Assembly: GCA_937924555.1 (NCBI GenBank)
Contig: CALDSN010000126.1
Span: forward strand, 1 to 19,887
Length of the DNA stretch: 19,887 nucleotides
Origin: an uncultured bacterium
GTDB taxonomy: Bacteria; Cloacimonadota; Cloacimonadia; Cloacimonadales; Cloacimonadaceae
Direction: 5' to 3'
Under the pieces are notes generated by a model that did not search any database, was not told the origin of the DNA, and saw nothing but the letters and a program-made list of their open reading frames with translations. Positions 7,379 through 14,640 of the stretch are shown piece by piece (the first letter of the stretch is position 1; the number at the start of each line of letters is the position of its first letter). A program made the position numbers and the translations under genes.

Positions 7379-8275
7379 ATGGAAAAACTTGCCTGCTCGA
7401 TAGGTATATTCGCTCATAATGAGGCTGCCAATATCCGAGCTTTACTGAACTCCCTGATAAACCAAAAAACGGTACTGGCAGACATCACAGAGATAATCGT
7501 GGTGTCCAGTGCAAGCACCGATGGTACCGATGAGATAGTAAGAGACTTTTCCGCTGAACATCCCCGTGTACGCTTGATCACTCAGGCAAGAAGAGAGGGG
7601 AAATCGGCAGCGATAAACCTTTTTCTGGCTGAAGCTAGGCAGGAAATCCTCATTGTTATCAGCGGAGATGTAATCCCCGCAGAATTTACTCTAGAGAAGC
7701 TTGTTGCGGCCTTTCAAGATCCACAACTGGGGGCTTGTGGCGGAAGGCCTGTTCCGGTTAATTCTCATGATACTTTCATGGGCTATGCGGTACATCTGTT
7801 ATGGCGATTGCACCACAGGATGGCTTTGTTATCACCCAAGTTGGGTGAGATGATTGTCTTTCGCAAAGTGATGGATAGCATCCCGCGGGATTCTGCTGTG
7901 GATGAGGCAAGCATAGAAGCAATTGTGCAGAGCCAAGGATTGAAACTGCGTTACATCCCGGAGGCAATAATTCACAACAAGGGTCCTGAAACACTTGCAG
8001 ACTTCATCAAGCAACGCAAACGCATCCAAAACGGGCATTTGTGGTTGATGAATAAACAAGACTATAAAGTTGTGTCTCAAGATAAGGGTGTACTATTTAA
8101 GATAATGCTGGCAGAATTGACCGAAGCTCCGGGGGATTTCCTCAAGCTTGGTATGGTGATGCTGCTGGAAATGTATTGCCGGATACTTGGAAGCTGGGAT
8201 TACCATGTTAAGAAAAAGAATCCTTTTACTTGGGAAATAGCCCGCAGCACGAAAGATATAAAGATGGATAGATGA
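7379..8275 (+). CDS. Family 2 glycosyltransferase
   Basis: A 298-residue GT-A fold enzyme of family 2. It opens with CSIGIFAHNEAANIRALL, and VVSSASTDGTDEIV and GKSAAINLFL are the nucleotide-sugar site. VISGDVIP (around 97-104) stands in for the metal-binding DxD, and GGRPVPVN follows. VDEASIEA supplies the acidic acceptor-site residues, and KQRKRIQNGHLWL resembles the QxxRW region. No membrane helix is obvious. The gene begins 4 nt after nusB and overlaps the radical SAM gene by the ATGA tetranucleotide, so it is coupled to it. The donor and acceptor cannot be told; with LpxH and two exported proteins downstream, an envelope glycan or glycolipid is a reasonable inference. Confidence 0.88.
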   Translation: MEKLACSIGIFAHNEAANIRALLNSLINQKTVLADITEIIVVSSASTDGTDEIVRDFSAEHPRVRLITQARREGKSAAINLFLAEARQEILIVISGDVIPAEFTLEKLVAAFQDPQLGACGGRPVPVNSHDTFMGYAVHLLWRLHHRMALLSPKLGEMIVFRKVMDSIPRDSAVDEASIEAIVQSQGLKLRYIPEAIIHNKGPETLADFIKQRKRIQNGHLWLMNKQDYKVVSQDKGVLFKIMLAELTEAPGDFLKLGMVMLLEMYCRILGSWDYHVKKKNPFTWEIARSTKDIKMDR

Positions 8276-9354
8276 TTAGTTTACTACCACGCATAGCCGG
8301 ATATTGGCTGATGAAAAAGATTGGGGCACCCCGATTGATGCCCATGAACTATACTGTAAGCTTACTATATACTTGCAATTCACGTTGTTCCACCTGCAAG
8401 ATTTGGAAGAAGCAAGCAAAAAACCTAAGTGTGGAAGAGTATAAAAGCATCTTCCGCAATATTGGCAGAGCCCCATATTGGATAACCTTCAGCGGGGGAG
8501 AGCCTTTTCTGCGCAATGACATCGTGGAGATAATCAGCGAAATATACAAGATATCACACCCAAAGATTATCAATATCCCCACTAACGGTTTGTTGGTTAA
8601 AACAATTATTGACAAGGCTGAAGCCATAGCCAAAGCCTGTTCGGGTGCTCAGGTTATTATTAACGTATCCATTGACGGAATAGAAAGCCAACATGATGAG
8701 ATAAGGAATGTCCCAGGGAATTATAAAAAAGCCCTTGCGACCTTTAATGGTCTTAAAAGCCTCAAGCTTGCTAATCTGAGTGTGGGCATCCATACAGTTA
8801 TCTCCCGTTTCAATGTGGAAAGCTTTTCCTCTGTGGCAAATGAACTAATGCGCCTAAAGCCCGATAGCTATATCACAGAAATCGCCGAGGAAAGGGTGGA
8901 ACTGGATACCATTGGTGCAGATATTACCCCGTCATTGGTGGCGTACAAGAGTGCTGTGGACTACCTTATACACAGGATAAAAAATGGCAGCTACAAAGGA
9001 ATGAACAAAATAACGCAAGCCTTCAGGATAGAGTACTACAATCTGGTGAAACGGATTATGCGTGATAAAGAACAAGTAATTCCTTGTTATTCAGGAGTGG
9101 CTTCCTGTCAGATTTCCCCCGATGGTGATATCTGGAGCTGTTGTATCAAAGCAAAGCCCCTTGGGAATCTAAGGCACAACAAATATAACTTCCGCAAGAT
9201 ATGGTTCTCCCCCGCTGCTGATTTGGAGCGGTTGTCAATTCACAAAAAAGAATGCTGGTGTCCTTTGGCTAATGCCTCCTACACAAATATGCTGATGGAT
9301 GTACCAACACTGATTCGTGTAACCTGGCGTAGTTTTTTCCGGTGGTGGAGTTAG
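8272..9354 (+). CDS. Radical SAM enzyme with C-terminal SPASM/twitch-like Cys cluster
   Basis: A 360-residue protein. CNSRCSTC (Cys 35, 39, 42) is the CxxxCxxC site for the SAM-binding [4Fe-4S] cluster, and FSGGEPFLR (73-81) is the SAM-contacting GGE motif. INVSIDGIESQHDEIRN is the usual mid-barrel strand. The C-terminus has a second Cys set (272, 279, 290, 291, 328, 330) with ISPDGDIWSCC and LGNLRH, typical of SPASM/twitch domains that hold an auxiliary cluster. Such enzymes often modify peptides, sugars or lipid-linked groups. The gene overlaps the GT2 gene by 4 nt and is followed after 3 nt by the PP2C-like gene. No precursor peptide gene was found beside it. The substrate is unknown. Confidence 0.9.
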   Translation: MISLLPRIAGYWLMKKIGAPRLMPMNYTVSLLYTCNSRCSTCKIWKKQAKNLSVEEYKSIFRNIGRAPYWITFSGGEPFLRNDIVEIISEIYKISHPKIINIPTNGLLVKTIIDKAEAIAKACSGAQVIINVSIDGIESQHDEIRNVPGNYKKALATFNGLKSLKLANLSVGIHTVISRFNVESFSSVANELMRLKPDSYITEIAEERVELDTIGADITPSLVAYKSAVDYLIHRIKNGSYKGMNKITQAFRIEYYNLVKRIMRDKEQVIPCYSGVASCQISPDGDIWSCCIKAKPLGNLRHNKYNFRKIWFSPAADLERLSIHKKECWCPLANASYTNMLMDVPTLIRVTWRSFFRWWS

Positions 9355-9357
9355 AGT

Positions 9358-10767
9358 ATGATCTCTCTTATCAGCAAAGAAGCATGCCCCCCTCGAAGTA
9401 TCTGTGAATATAGCGCTTCCAAAGATGGAAGATTCGCATGGTTCCTGTTAACTTGGCATCCTGAAAAGGATGTGATCTTAGAAGAGCTTGTTGCAGAGAT
9501 TAAACTGGAGATTATCAATTCACAAATCAATAACATCTCCCGCTTGGAAGTGGAGAAATGGTTGCAGAGCTTTTTTTCCGATTTACATTGGAAGCTGCAT
9601 GCCAGATTGAGAAAGAGTGAATTGTCCGAAAAAGGGATTTCCTTGTTCTTTGGAGTACTTTACGATCATGAGCTGTATTTCATACAATCGGGTCGAATAT
9701 TCGCCATAATTGCGGATGATAAGAAACTGCGTAGCGTGGGTAAAGACTGGCAAAACTATCAAGTGCAAAGCCAGCATGGATTACAGCTAATCGGCTATGC
9801 AGACGAGGATTTACTGCTGAAACCTTCACGGATATATATTGCTGAAAAACAACAACTCATAGTGATGTCGGGGGATTTGGCGCGTAAGATATTACCCAAG
9901 GTGAATGACCCGGCTACCATCGACACACTAATTGAAACTTACGCCGGTGAGGAGAATCCTTTGTGGTTGGTCCTCGAGGGTCGAGAAAGGCTGATAAAGC
10001 CCAAGCGTAGAAAGCTTAACAGATTGCAGATTTCCAGCATAGCATTGATAACCTTAACGGTATTAACTGCTATATATATGGCTTTTGGTAACCGTGTGGT
10101 TGACCAGATGGTACATAAAACCAAGCTAAGTGTTCAGAAAGAGAAGTCATTGCGCTTAGATCAAATACCTACATCATTGAAGATCAACACCGATGATCTT
10201 CGCAAGTATATGGATAGAATTGTTAGTCTTCCCGCAAGAAACATAAGCCTGGGGGTGACATGGAGCACCGAACTCCCTTATAAAATTGAGCTATCTCCGG
10301 CTTTTAACCTCGATAACATATACCTCGTGGCAGATTCACGGCTGATCGCCTTTGATAAGAAGAACCGTCAACTACTTTGGAGTAAGGATTTCACCAGCCA
10401 AGTACGTTCCTTGAAACGAATTGAACACATGCTTCTAGTTAGTTTAGAAAACCAGCAAGTGTATGGTGTTAATGACGATGGGACAGTGGTATGGCAGCAA
10501 AATATGCCTACTCAAAACACGGTTGCCGATAGATTTGCCCCATGTGAGATACGTAGTAGTGATGATCCTCGCTTGGATAGAAGCATTCTTGTAATGCCTT
10601 CGCAGCGTGGAATCAGCGTCCTTGATCCAGCCAGAGGAGAGATCCTCAGTAGCTTAACTTTGAAACAGGACCTCCAAGCCTTATCCGGTTATGATAGCTT
10701 CGCCAATTGTATTTACGCTGTTGTGGATGGGGCAATACTTTGTATTGAGCTGAAAATAGTTAACTGA
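9358..10767 (+). CDS. Membrane protein: degenerate PP2C-like cytoplasmic domain plus PQQ-type beta-propeller domain
   Basis: A 469-residue protein with one membrane helix (225-244) behind the basic stretch KPKRRKLNR, predicting the N-terminus inside and the C-terminus in the periplasm. The N-terminal half resembles a PP2C phosphatase fold: LFFGVLYDHELYFIQSGRIF matches the GDSR strand region and LIVMSGDLARKIL the SDGL region. The metal-binding Asp residues are not seen, so it may be a binding module rather than a phosphatase. The C-terminal half has PQQ/beta-propeller blades (LVADSRLIAFDKKNRQLLW, VYGVNDDGTVVWQQN, ILVMPSQRGISVLDPARGEI). GGTGGAG precedes the ATG. It overlaps the DUF4159 gene by 1 nt. 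The PP2C assignment is my weakest point; the topology is firmer. Confidence 0.65.
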   Translation: MISLISKEACPPRSICEYSASKDGRFAWFLLTWHPEKDVILEELVAEIKLEIINSQINNISRLEVEKWLQSFFSDLHWKLHARLRKSELSEKGISLFFGVLYDHELYFIQSGRIFAIIADDKKLRSVGKDWQNYQVQSQHGLQLIGYADEDLLLKPSRIYIAEKQQLIVMSGDLARKILPKVNDPATIDTLIETYAGEENPLWLVLEGRERLIKPKRRKLNRLQISSIALITLTVLTAIYMAFGNRVVDQMVHKTKLSVQKEKSLRLDQIPTSLKINTDDLRKYMDRIVSLPARNISLGVTWSTELPYKIELSPAFNLDNIYLVADSRLIAFDKKNRQLLWSKDFTSQVRSLKRIEHMLLVSLENQQVYGVNDDGTVVWQQNMPTQNTVADRFAPCEIRSSDDPRLDRSILVMPSQRGISVLDPARGEILSSLTLKQDLQALSGYDSFANCIYAVVDGAILCIELKIVN

Positions 10768-11435
10768 TGAGAACGCTTCGATTACTATTGTGGTTGTTGT
10801 TAATCGCTCCCTCACTATTTGGGACGGTTGACGGCATAATGCGCACTGGATTTGCCCGTCTGCAATATGATGGTGGTGGTGATTGGTACAATGACCCTGA
10901 AGTGCTGCCAAATCTTGCCAGATATGCCAATTCCGTGATGGGATCGAACTTCCCCACTGATCAAAGCATAGTAAAAGCTTCCGACCCCAAGCTGTTCGAT
11001 TATCCCTTCCTGTATCTTACCGGTCACGGAAACATCCGCTTCAGCGATCGCGAGATTGACAATCTGAGGACTTGGATGCTGCGAGGTGGGTTTCTTTATG
11101 CTGACGATGATTATGGCATGGATACAGCGTTCAGAAGAGAGATTAAACGGATATTTCCTGAGCGAGAGTTAAGCCTCTTGGATGGTAGTTTTCCTTTGTT
11201 CACCAGTTTCTTTGATTTCTCAACAGGTTTACCCAAGATACATTTACACGATGAAAAGCCTCCTCAAGCATTTGGCATATTCGATGATAATGGAAGATTG
11301 GTATGCCTCTACACATACGAAAGCAACATCAGCGATGGTTGGGCTGATCCATCAACCCACAAAGACCCTCCTGCAATACGGGACAAAGCTCTGCAATTTG
11401 GAGTGAACATCCTGTATTACATCACGCAGAAGTAG
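10767..11435 (+). CDS. Exported DUF4159 family protein
   Basis: A 222-residue protein with a signal peptide (1-19, LLLWLLLIAPSLFG). The rest matches the DUF4159 pattern end to end: FARLQYDGGGDWYNDP, LFDYPFLYLTGHG, LRTWMLRGGFLYADDDYGMD, FRREIKRIFPE, GLPKIHLHDEKPP, LVCLYTYESNISDGW and FGVNILYY. The fold is thought to be glutamine-amidotransferase/ThuA-like, but no catalytic triad can be claimed. DUF4159 proteins are commonly found beside PP2C/VWA/MoxR-type envelope genes, and here the partner is the PP2C-like/propeller protein, whose last base is shared with this start codon. Both are predicted to have periplasmic domains, so they may act together. Its biochemical role is unknown. Confidence 0.85.
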   Translation: MRTLRLLLWLLLIAPSLFGTVDGIMRTGFARLQYDGGGDWYNDPEVLPNLARYANSVMGSNFPTDQSIVKASDPKLFDYPFLYLTGHGNIRFSDREIDNLRTWMLRGGFLYADDDYGMDTAFRREIKRIFPERELSLLDGSFPLFTSFFDFSTGLPKIHLHDEKPPQAFGIFDDNGRLVCLYTYESNISDGWADPSTHKDPPAIRDKALQFGVNILYYITQK

Positions 11436-11441
11436 GCAGAT

Positions 11442-12179
11442 ATGCGCATATTAGCCATCTCAGATTGTCATTATAAGTACCATCTTACTGATACCTCCGA
11501 TATGGATAATGCCAACATCCTACAAAGCTTCTTGGCTTCTTGTGTTGGCAATTACGATATGCTGGTTCTGGGAGGGGATATCTTCGACCTCTGGTTTGAC
11601 TGGAAGTACACTATCGTTAAGCAATATTTCCCCATCTTACGCCTTTTGGCAGACATTCATGATGCTGGATGTAGGATCATATACATTAGCGGTAACCATG
11701 ACTTTTGGTTTGGCGATTTTCTGAGCAAATACCTTGGTTGTGAGATTTTCCCCAACGGCTTTACCTACGAAGTAGATGGAAAGATCCTCCGCTTTGAGCA
11801 TGGTGATACCCGCACTGTTAATGACCTTCGTTACCAAATATACCGGAGAATCATCCGTTTGAGCGGGATGAAACACTTGTTTTCCCTTCTGCATCCAGAT
11901 TTGGCCCTCAACTTGGGGACAGTGCTTTCCCGAACCAGTCGCAAAAGACCCCGCTCCAACGATGAACGCAACCGACGTACAGGCGGGTTGTATGTATATG
12001 CGGAGAAACTGATACTAAGTAAAAAGGCAGACATCGTGGTGATGGGACACAGCCACAAACCTGATCTTATACCCATCGGTAGTGGTTATTATGCCAATTG
12101 CGGAGATTGGTTGGAACATTACAGTTACTTGGAGATTATCAATGGCAGTGTGGAATTGAAGCACTACCAATACCATTAG
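11442..12179 (+). CDS. lpxH: UDP-2,3-diacylglucosamine diphosphatase-like metallophosphoesterase (LpxH type)
   Basis: A 245-residue calcineurin-like phosphoesterase with the full metal set: D8/H10 (SDCH), D46 (GGDIFDLWFDW), N85/H86 (SGNHDFWFG), H120 (EHGD) and H203/H205 (MGHSHKP). GDIFDLWF and the YYANCGDW ending are typical of LpxH, which cleaves UDP-2,3-diacylglucosamine to lipid X and UMP at the inner face of the cytoplasmic membrane in lipid A synthesis. The basic linker SRKRPRSNDERNRR before YVYAEK corresponds to the LpxH helical lid region. It begins 6 nt after the DUF4159 gene. Other members of the lpx pathway are not in the window. A related phosphoesterase of other specificity is possible. 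Confidence 0.82.
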   Translation: MRILAISDCHYKYHLTDTSDMDNANILQSFLASCVGNYDMLVLGGDIFDLWFDWKYTIVKQYFPILRLLADIHDAGCRIIYISGNHDFWFGDFLSKYLGCEIFPNGFTYEVDGKILRFEHGDTRTVNDLRYQIYRRIIRLSGMKHLFSLLHPDLALNLGTVLSRTSRKRPRSNDERNRRTGGLYVYAEKLILSKKADIVVMGHSHKPDLIPIGSGYYANCGDWLEHYSYLEIINGSVELKHYQYH

Positions 12180-12206
12180 ATATTACGAAATGTTATAGGA
12201 GAAAGA

Positions 12207-13070
12207 ATGAAAAACAAAAACCTAAAGCTCGTACTCATCCTGATCCCGCTGATTATGGTGCTAACCATAGCTACCATATACAGCCAGAACAAGACCGCAA
12301 CAGACACCAATCAAAAGGAGGCACCTGTGCCAACATCACCAACCCCTGCCACCACTAAAGCAGTTATTAGCACCACCTATGGTAACATCGAGTTGGAACT
12401 ATGGGGAGAAGTTGCTCCCAAGACTGTTCAGAACTTCATTGATTTAGCATCTAAGAACTTCTACAATGGAACTTACTTTCACCGTGTTATCCCGGATTTC
12501 ATGATCCAGGGTGGTGATCCCAATACCAAAGATGACATTCGTGCCAATGACGGCCAAGGTGGTCCCGGTTATAGCTTTGAAGATGAATGCTATGCCCCAG
12601 GTCCTGAACTGACCGGTGAAATCAAGGATGTTGCCGCAGCCGAATTGGTGTGGACTAAGATTATTGTCCCCCACATGCAACAATCCAAAACTCCCAATGC
12701 CGATATCGACGCCATCGTTAAAGAATGCCAAAAGCAAAAGAGCCTCAGCCCCATTATGGCAAACCCAATTGAGTATTATAAGACCAGAACCGGCTTCTCA
12801 GGTCCGCTCAACACCCAAATCCTCAAAGCAAAAGTTCAGTATGGCAATATCTGCATGGCAAACTCCGGTCCCAACACCAATGGCAGCCAGTTCTTCATCG
12901 TAACCAAGAAAGACGGAACCCCTTGGTTGGACGGCAAACACACTGTGTTTGGCAAGGTTACTGCCGGCATGAATGTTGTTCATACCATCGAGCAACTTCC
13001 CCGTGACCGCGCTGATAACCCCAATCAGGAAGTTCAAGCCTTTATCACCGGGATTTCATTCCCCAAATAA
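12207..13070 (+). CDS. Exported cyclophilin-type peptidyl-prolyl isomerase with a large internal insertion
   Basis: A 287-residue protein. An N-terminal hydrophobic segment (7-25) with a possible cleavage site after IYS exports or anchors it. A Pro/Thr linker (30-50) follows, then a cyclophilin domain: NFIDLASKNFYNGTYFHRVI, FMIQGGDP (active-site Arg, Phe and Gln present), GYSFEDE, ICMANSGPNTNGSQFFI, and LDGKHTVFGKV. About 80 residues (130-210), rich in Lys, Gln and Ala and probably helical, are inserted between FEDE and ICMANSG, where ordinary cyclophilins have only a short loop. The role is proline isomerisation and folding of envelope proteins. AGGAGA precedes the ATG. It is 27 nt after the LpxH-like gene, a looser junction than those upstream. 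Confidence 0.92.
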   Translation: MKNKNLKLVLILIPLIMVLTIATIYSQNKTATDTNQKEAPVPTSPTPATTKAVISTTYGNIELELWGEVAPKTVQNFIDLASKNFYNGTYFHRVIPDFMIQGGDPNTKDDIRANDGQGGPGYSFEDECYAPGPELTGEIKDVAAAELVWTKIIVPHMQQSKTPNADIDAIVKECQKQKSLSPIMANPIEYYKTRTGFSGPLNTQILKAKVQYGNICMANSGPNTNGSQFFIVTKKDGTPWLDGKHTVFGKVTAGMNVVHTIEQLPRDRADNPNQEVQAFITGISFPK

Positions 13071-13081
13071 AGGAAATAACC

Positions 13082-13525
13082 ATGGCAAGGACTTCAGAAT
13101 CCGCCCTTCAGCAAGAGATCATGGCTTGCATCAAACAGAACCAATATGTATATCTGGCAACCATGGACAAGAAACAGGCAAGGGTGCGCCCGGTTGTGCT
13201 GTTTCTGCATGATGACCGCTATTTCATCACGACCTTCAGCGGGGATTCTAAAGTCGCACAAATATCTAACAACAAACTTGTGGAAGTGTGTGTACCCCTG
13301 CATGAGGATGGCCAAACAGGCTATATCCGCCTCAGTGGTTATGCTTCCATCATTCATAATGCAACGCTCAAGGCTGATGCTTCTGAGCGTTGCTATTTTT
13401 TTGACGAATACTTCTCCGGATACGACGACCCGGACTATACCTTGATTGAGATGGATTTTGACTACGCGGAATATCTCCGTCCCGGAGAAAGGTATTCACA
13501 AAGCTGCTCTCTGAAACGATACTGA
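13082..13525 (+). CDS. Pyridoxamine 5'-phosphate oxidase-like FMN-binding split-barrel protein
   Basis: A 147-residue protein of the PNPOx-like flavin split-barrel group: QNQYVYLATMDKKQARVRPVVLFLHDDRYFITTFSGDSKVAQI gives the typical two strands with the basic FMN-binding RVRP segment, then VEVCVP and GYIRLSGYASI. It is a small cytosolic protein, likely dimeric, that binds FMN or perhaps heme or F420. Members include many reductases of unknown substrate, so the reaction cannot be named. It starts 11 nt after the cyclophilin gene behind AAGGAA and is followed after 21 nt by a small gene. The neighbourhood gives no substrate clue. Confidence 0.87.
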   Translation: MARTSESALQQEIMACIKQNQYVYLATMDKKQARVRPVVLFLHDDRYFITTFSGDSKVAQISNNKLVEVCVPLHEDGQTGYIRLSGYASIIHNATLKADASERCYFFDEYFSGYDDPDYTLIEMDFDYAEYLRPGERYSQSCSLKRY

Positions 13526-13546
13526 CCCTAAACAGGTGGAGGTTTA

Positions 13547-13747
13547 GTGAAACATATCTATGAATACCACGATGAACACCTTGGCAAATGCTACATCGTT
13601 ATTCCCAAGATAAGGGAAATCACCAAAGCCCTGGGTAATGTGGTGATTGTTTTCGATAATGGCGATAAACGCAGCCTTATGGTTGATGACCCGGATGCAG
13701 TGATTTCCACTCTCCTGCAAGCATTGGATCACTTCTATGCCCAATAA
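13547..13747 (+). CDS. Small protein of unknown function (GTG start)
   Basis: A 66-residue, mostly alpha/beta soluble protein I do not recognise. The GTG at 13547 is preceded by GGTGGAGG (13535-13542) at 4 nt, one of the strongest ribosome binding sites here, which supports it as a real gene. The sequence has a YIVIPKIREITKAL helix region and a VVIVFDNGDKRSLMVDDP strand-turn, with no Cys and no membrane segment. Its last 11 nt overlap the start of the ZIP transporter, whose own ribosome binding site is weak, so translational coupling to the transporter is plausible. It could be a small partner of the transporter or an unrelated domain. Confidence 0.7.
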   Translation: MKHIYEYHDEHLGKCYIVIPKIREITKALGNVVIVFDNGDKRSLMVDDPDAVISTLLQALDHFYAQ

Positions 13748-14528
13748 TCCCATCCTGTTGGCATTTCTTGCCACCCTGTTCACCTGGTTCATGACCGCCC
13801 TTGGCTCCAGCTTCGTGCTTTTTTTCAAATCCATCAAACGCTCTGTGCTTGATACCATGCTGGGCTTCGCCGCAGGTGTGATGATTGCTGCCAGTTTTTG
13901 GAGTTTGCTTGCTCCTGCCATAGAGCTTAGTTCAGGAAGTCCCATCCCTGCCATCATCGGCTTTCTTGCCGGAGGCTTCTTTCTGCGCTTGATAGATATG
14001 CTCTTACCTCACATGCATGTTCACCCCGCTGATGGCGAACTTGAGCAAGAGGGACTAAAAAGTCCTTGGGGTAAATCTACCCTTCTCTTTCTTGCTGTTA
14101 CTCTGCACAATTTCCCGGAAGGTCTTGCGGTAGGTGTTGCTTTCGGTGCGATGTCCGCCGGGTTGGGTGATGCAAGTTTTGCCTCTGCGTTAGCACTTGC
14201 CATCGGTATCGGAATCCAGAACCTCCCTGAAGGTGCTGCGGTGTCCATCCCCTTACGCAGAGAAGGTTTTTCTCGCGGTAAGAGTTTCTTTTGGGGTCAG
14301 TTTTCCGGCATGGTCGAGCCAGTCGGCGGAGTTTTAGGTGCTGTAATGGCAATGGCTGCCAAGCCTGTACTCCCCTATGCATTAGCCTTTGCCGCCGGTG
14401 CCATGATTTTTGTAGTGGTGGAGGAAGTTATCCCCGAAATGCAAAGCGGTAAACATGGGCACCTTGCTTCCATCGGGGTGATGTTAGGCTTCGCTCTGAT
14501 GATGACCTTGGATGTAGCCTTGGGCTAA
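13737..14528 (+). CDS. ZIP family divalent metal transporter
   Basis: A 263-residue polytopic inner-membrane protein with about eight hydrophobic segments. It contains the two transport-site motifs of the ZIP family, LHNFPEGLAVGVA in TM4 and QNLPEGAAVSIP in TM5, with the metal-coordinating His/Asn and Glu residues. HMHVHP in the loop after TM3 is the usual His-rich metal-sensing loop, and VVVEEVIPE occurs near the C-terminus. It resembles the GufA/ZupT branch importing zinc, iron or other divalent ions. Specificity is not readable from sequence. The start codon lies inside the end of the preceding small gene. Confidence 0.94.
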   Translation: MPNNPILLAFLATLFTWFMTALGSSFVLFFKSIKRSVLDTMLGFAAGVMIAASFWSLLAPAIELSSGSPIPAIIGFLAGGFFLRLIDMLLPHMHVHPADGELEQEGLKSPWGKSTLLFLAVTLHNFPEGLAVGVAFGAMSAGLGDASFASALALAIGIGIQNLPEGAAVSIPLRREGFSRGKSFFWGQFSGMVEPVGGVLGAVMAMAAKPVLPYALAFAAGAMIFVVVEEVIPEMQSGKHGHLASIGVMLGFALMMTLDVALG

Positions 14529-14548
14529 CTCCTTTTTTTCGAATCTTC

Positions 14549-14577
14549 TTGACACTCCTGTAAATTGTGCATAAGCT
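14549..14577 (+). promoter_or_regulatory. Possible sigma-70-type promoter for the acyl-CoA synthetase-like gene
   Basis: TTGACA (14549-14554) is a perfect -35 hexamer, followed after 17 nt by TAAGCT (14572-14577), a weak -10. It lies between the transporter stop and the ligase gene. The -10 has only three consensus bases. Confidence 0.4.
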
Positions 14578-14588
14578 GCACAGATTCT

Positions 14589-14613
14589 TAAGTATAAGGA
14601 TATATTATACTTA
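14589..14613. repeat. Palindrome between the possible promoter and the acyl-CoA synthetase-like gene
   Basis: TAAGTATA (14589-14596) is the exact inverse of TATACTTA (14606-14613) with a 9-nt spacer. It sits 12 nt after the -10 candidate and 27 nt before the ATG, where a repressor could bind or a leader hairpin could form. No T-tract follows, so it is not a terminator. Confidence 0.5.
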
Positions 14614-14640
14614 GGAGCAGCGCATAGACAGGAGTTTTTT

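Noticed and set aside
14515..14539. Terminator after the ZIP transporter (TAGCC-TTG-GGCTA then T run)
   Set aside because: Stem of only 5 bp, overlapping the stop codon and separated from the seven T residues by 5 nt. Too weak to call.
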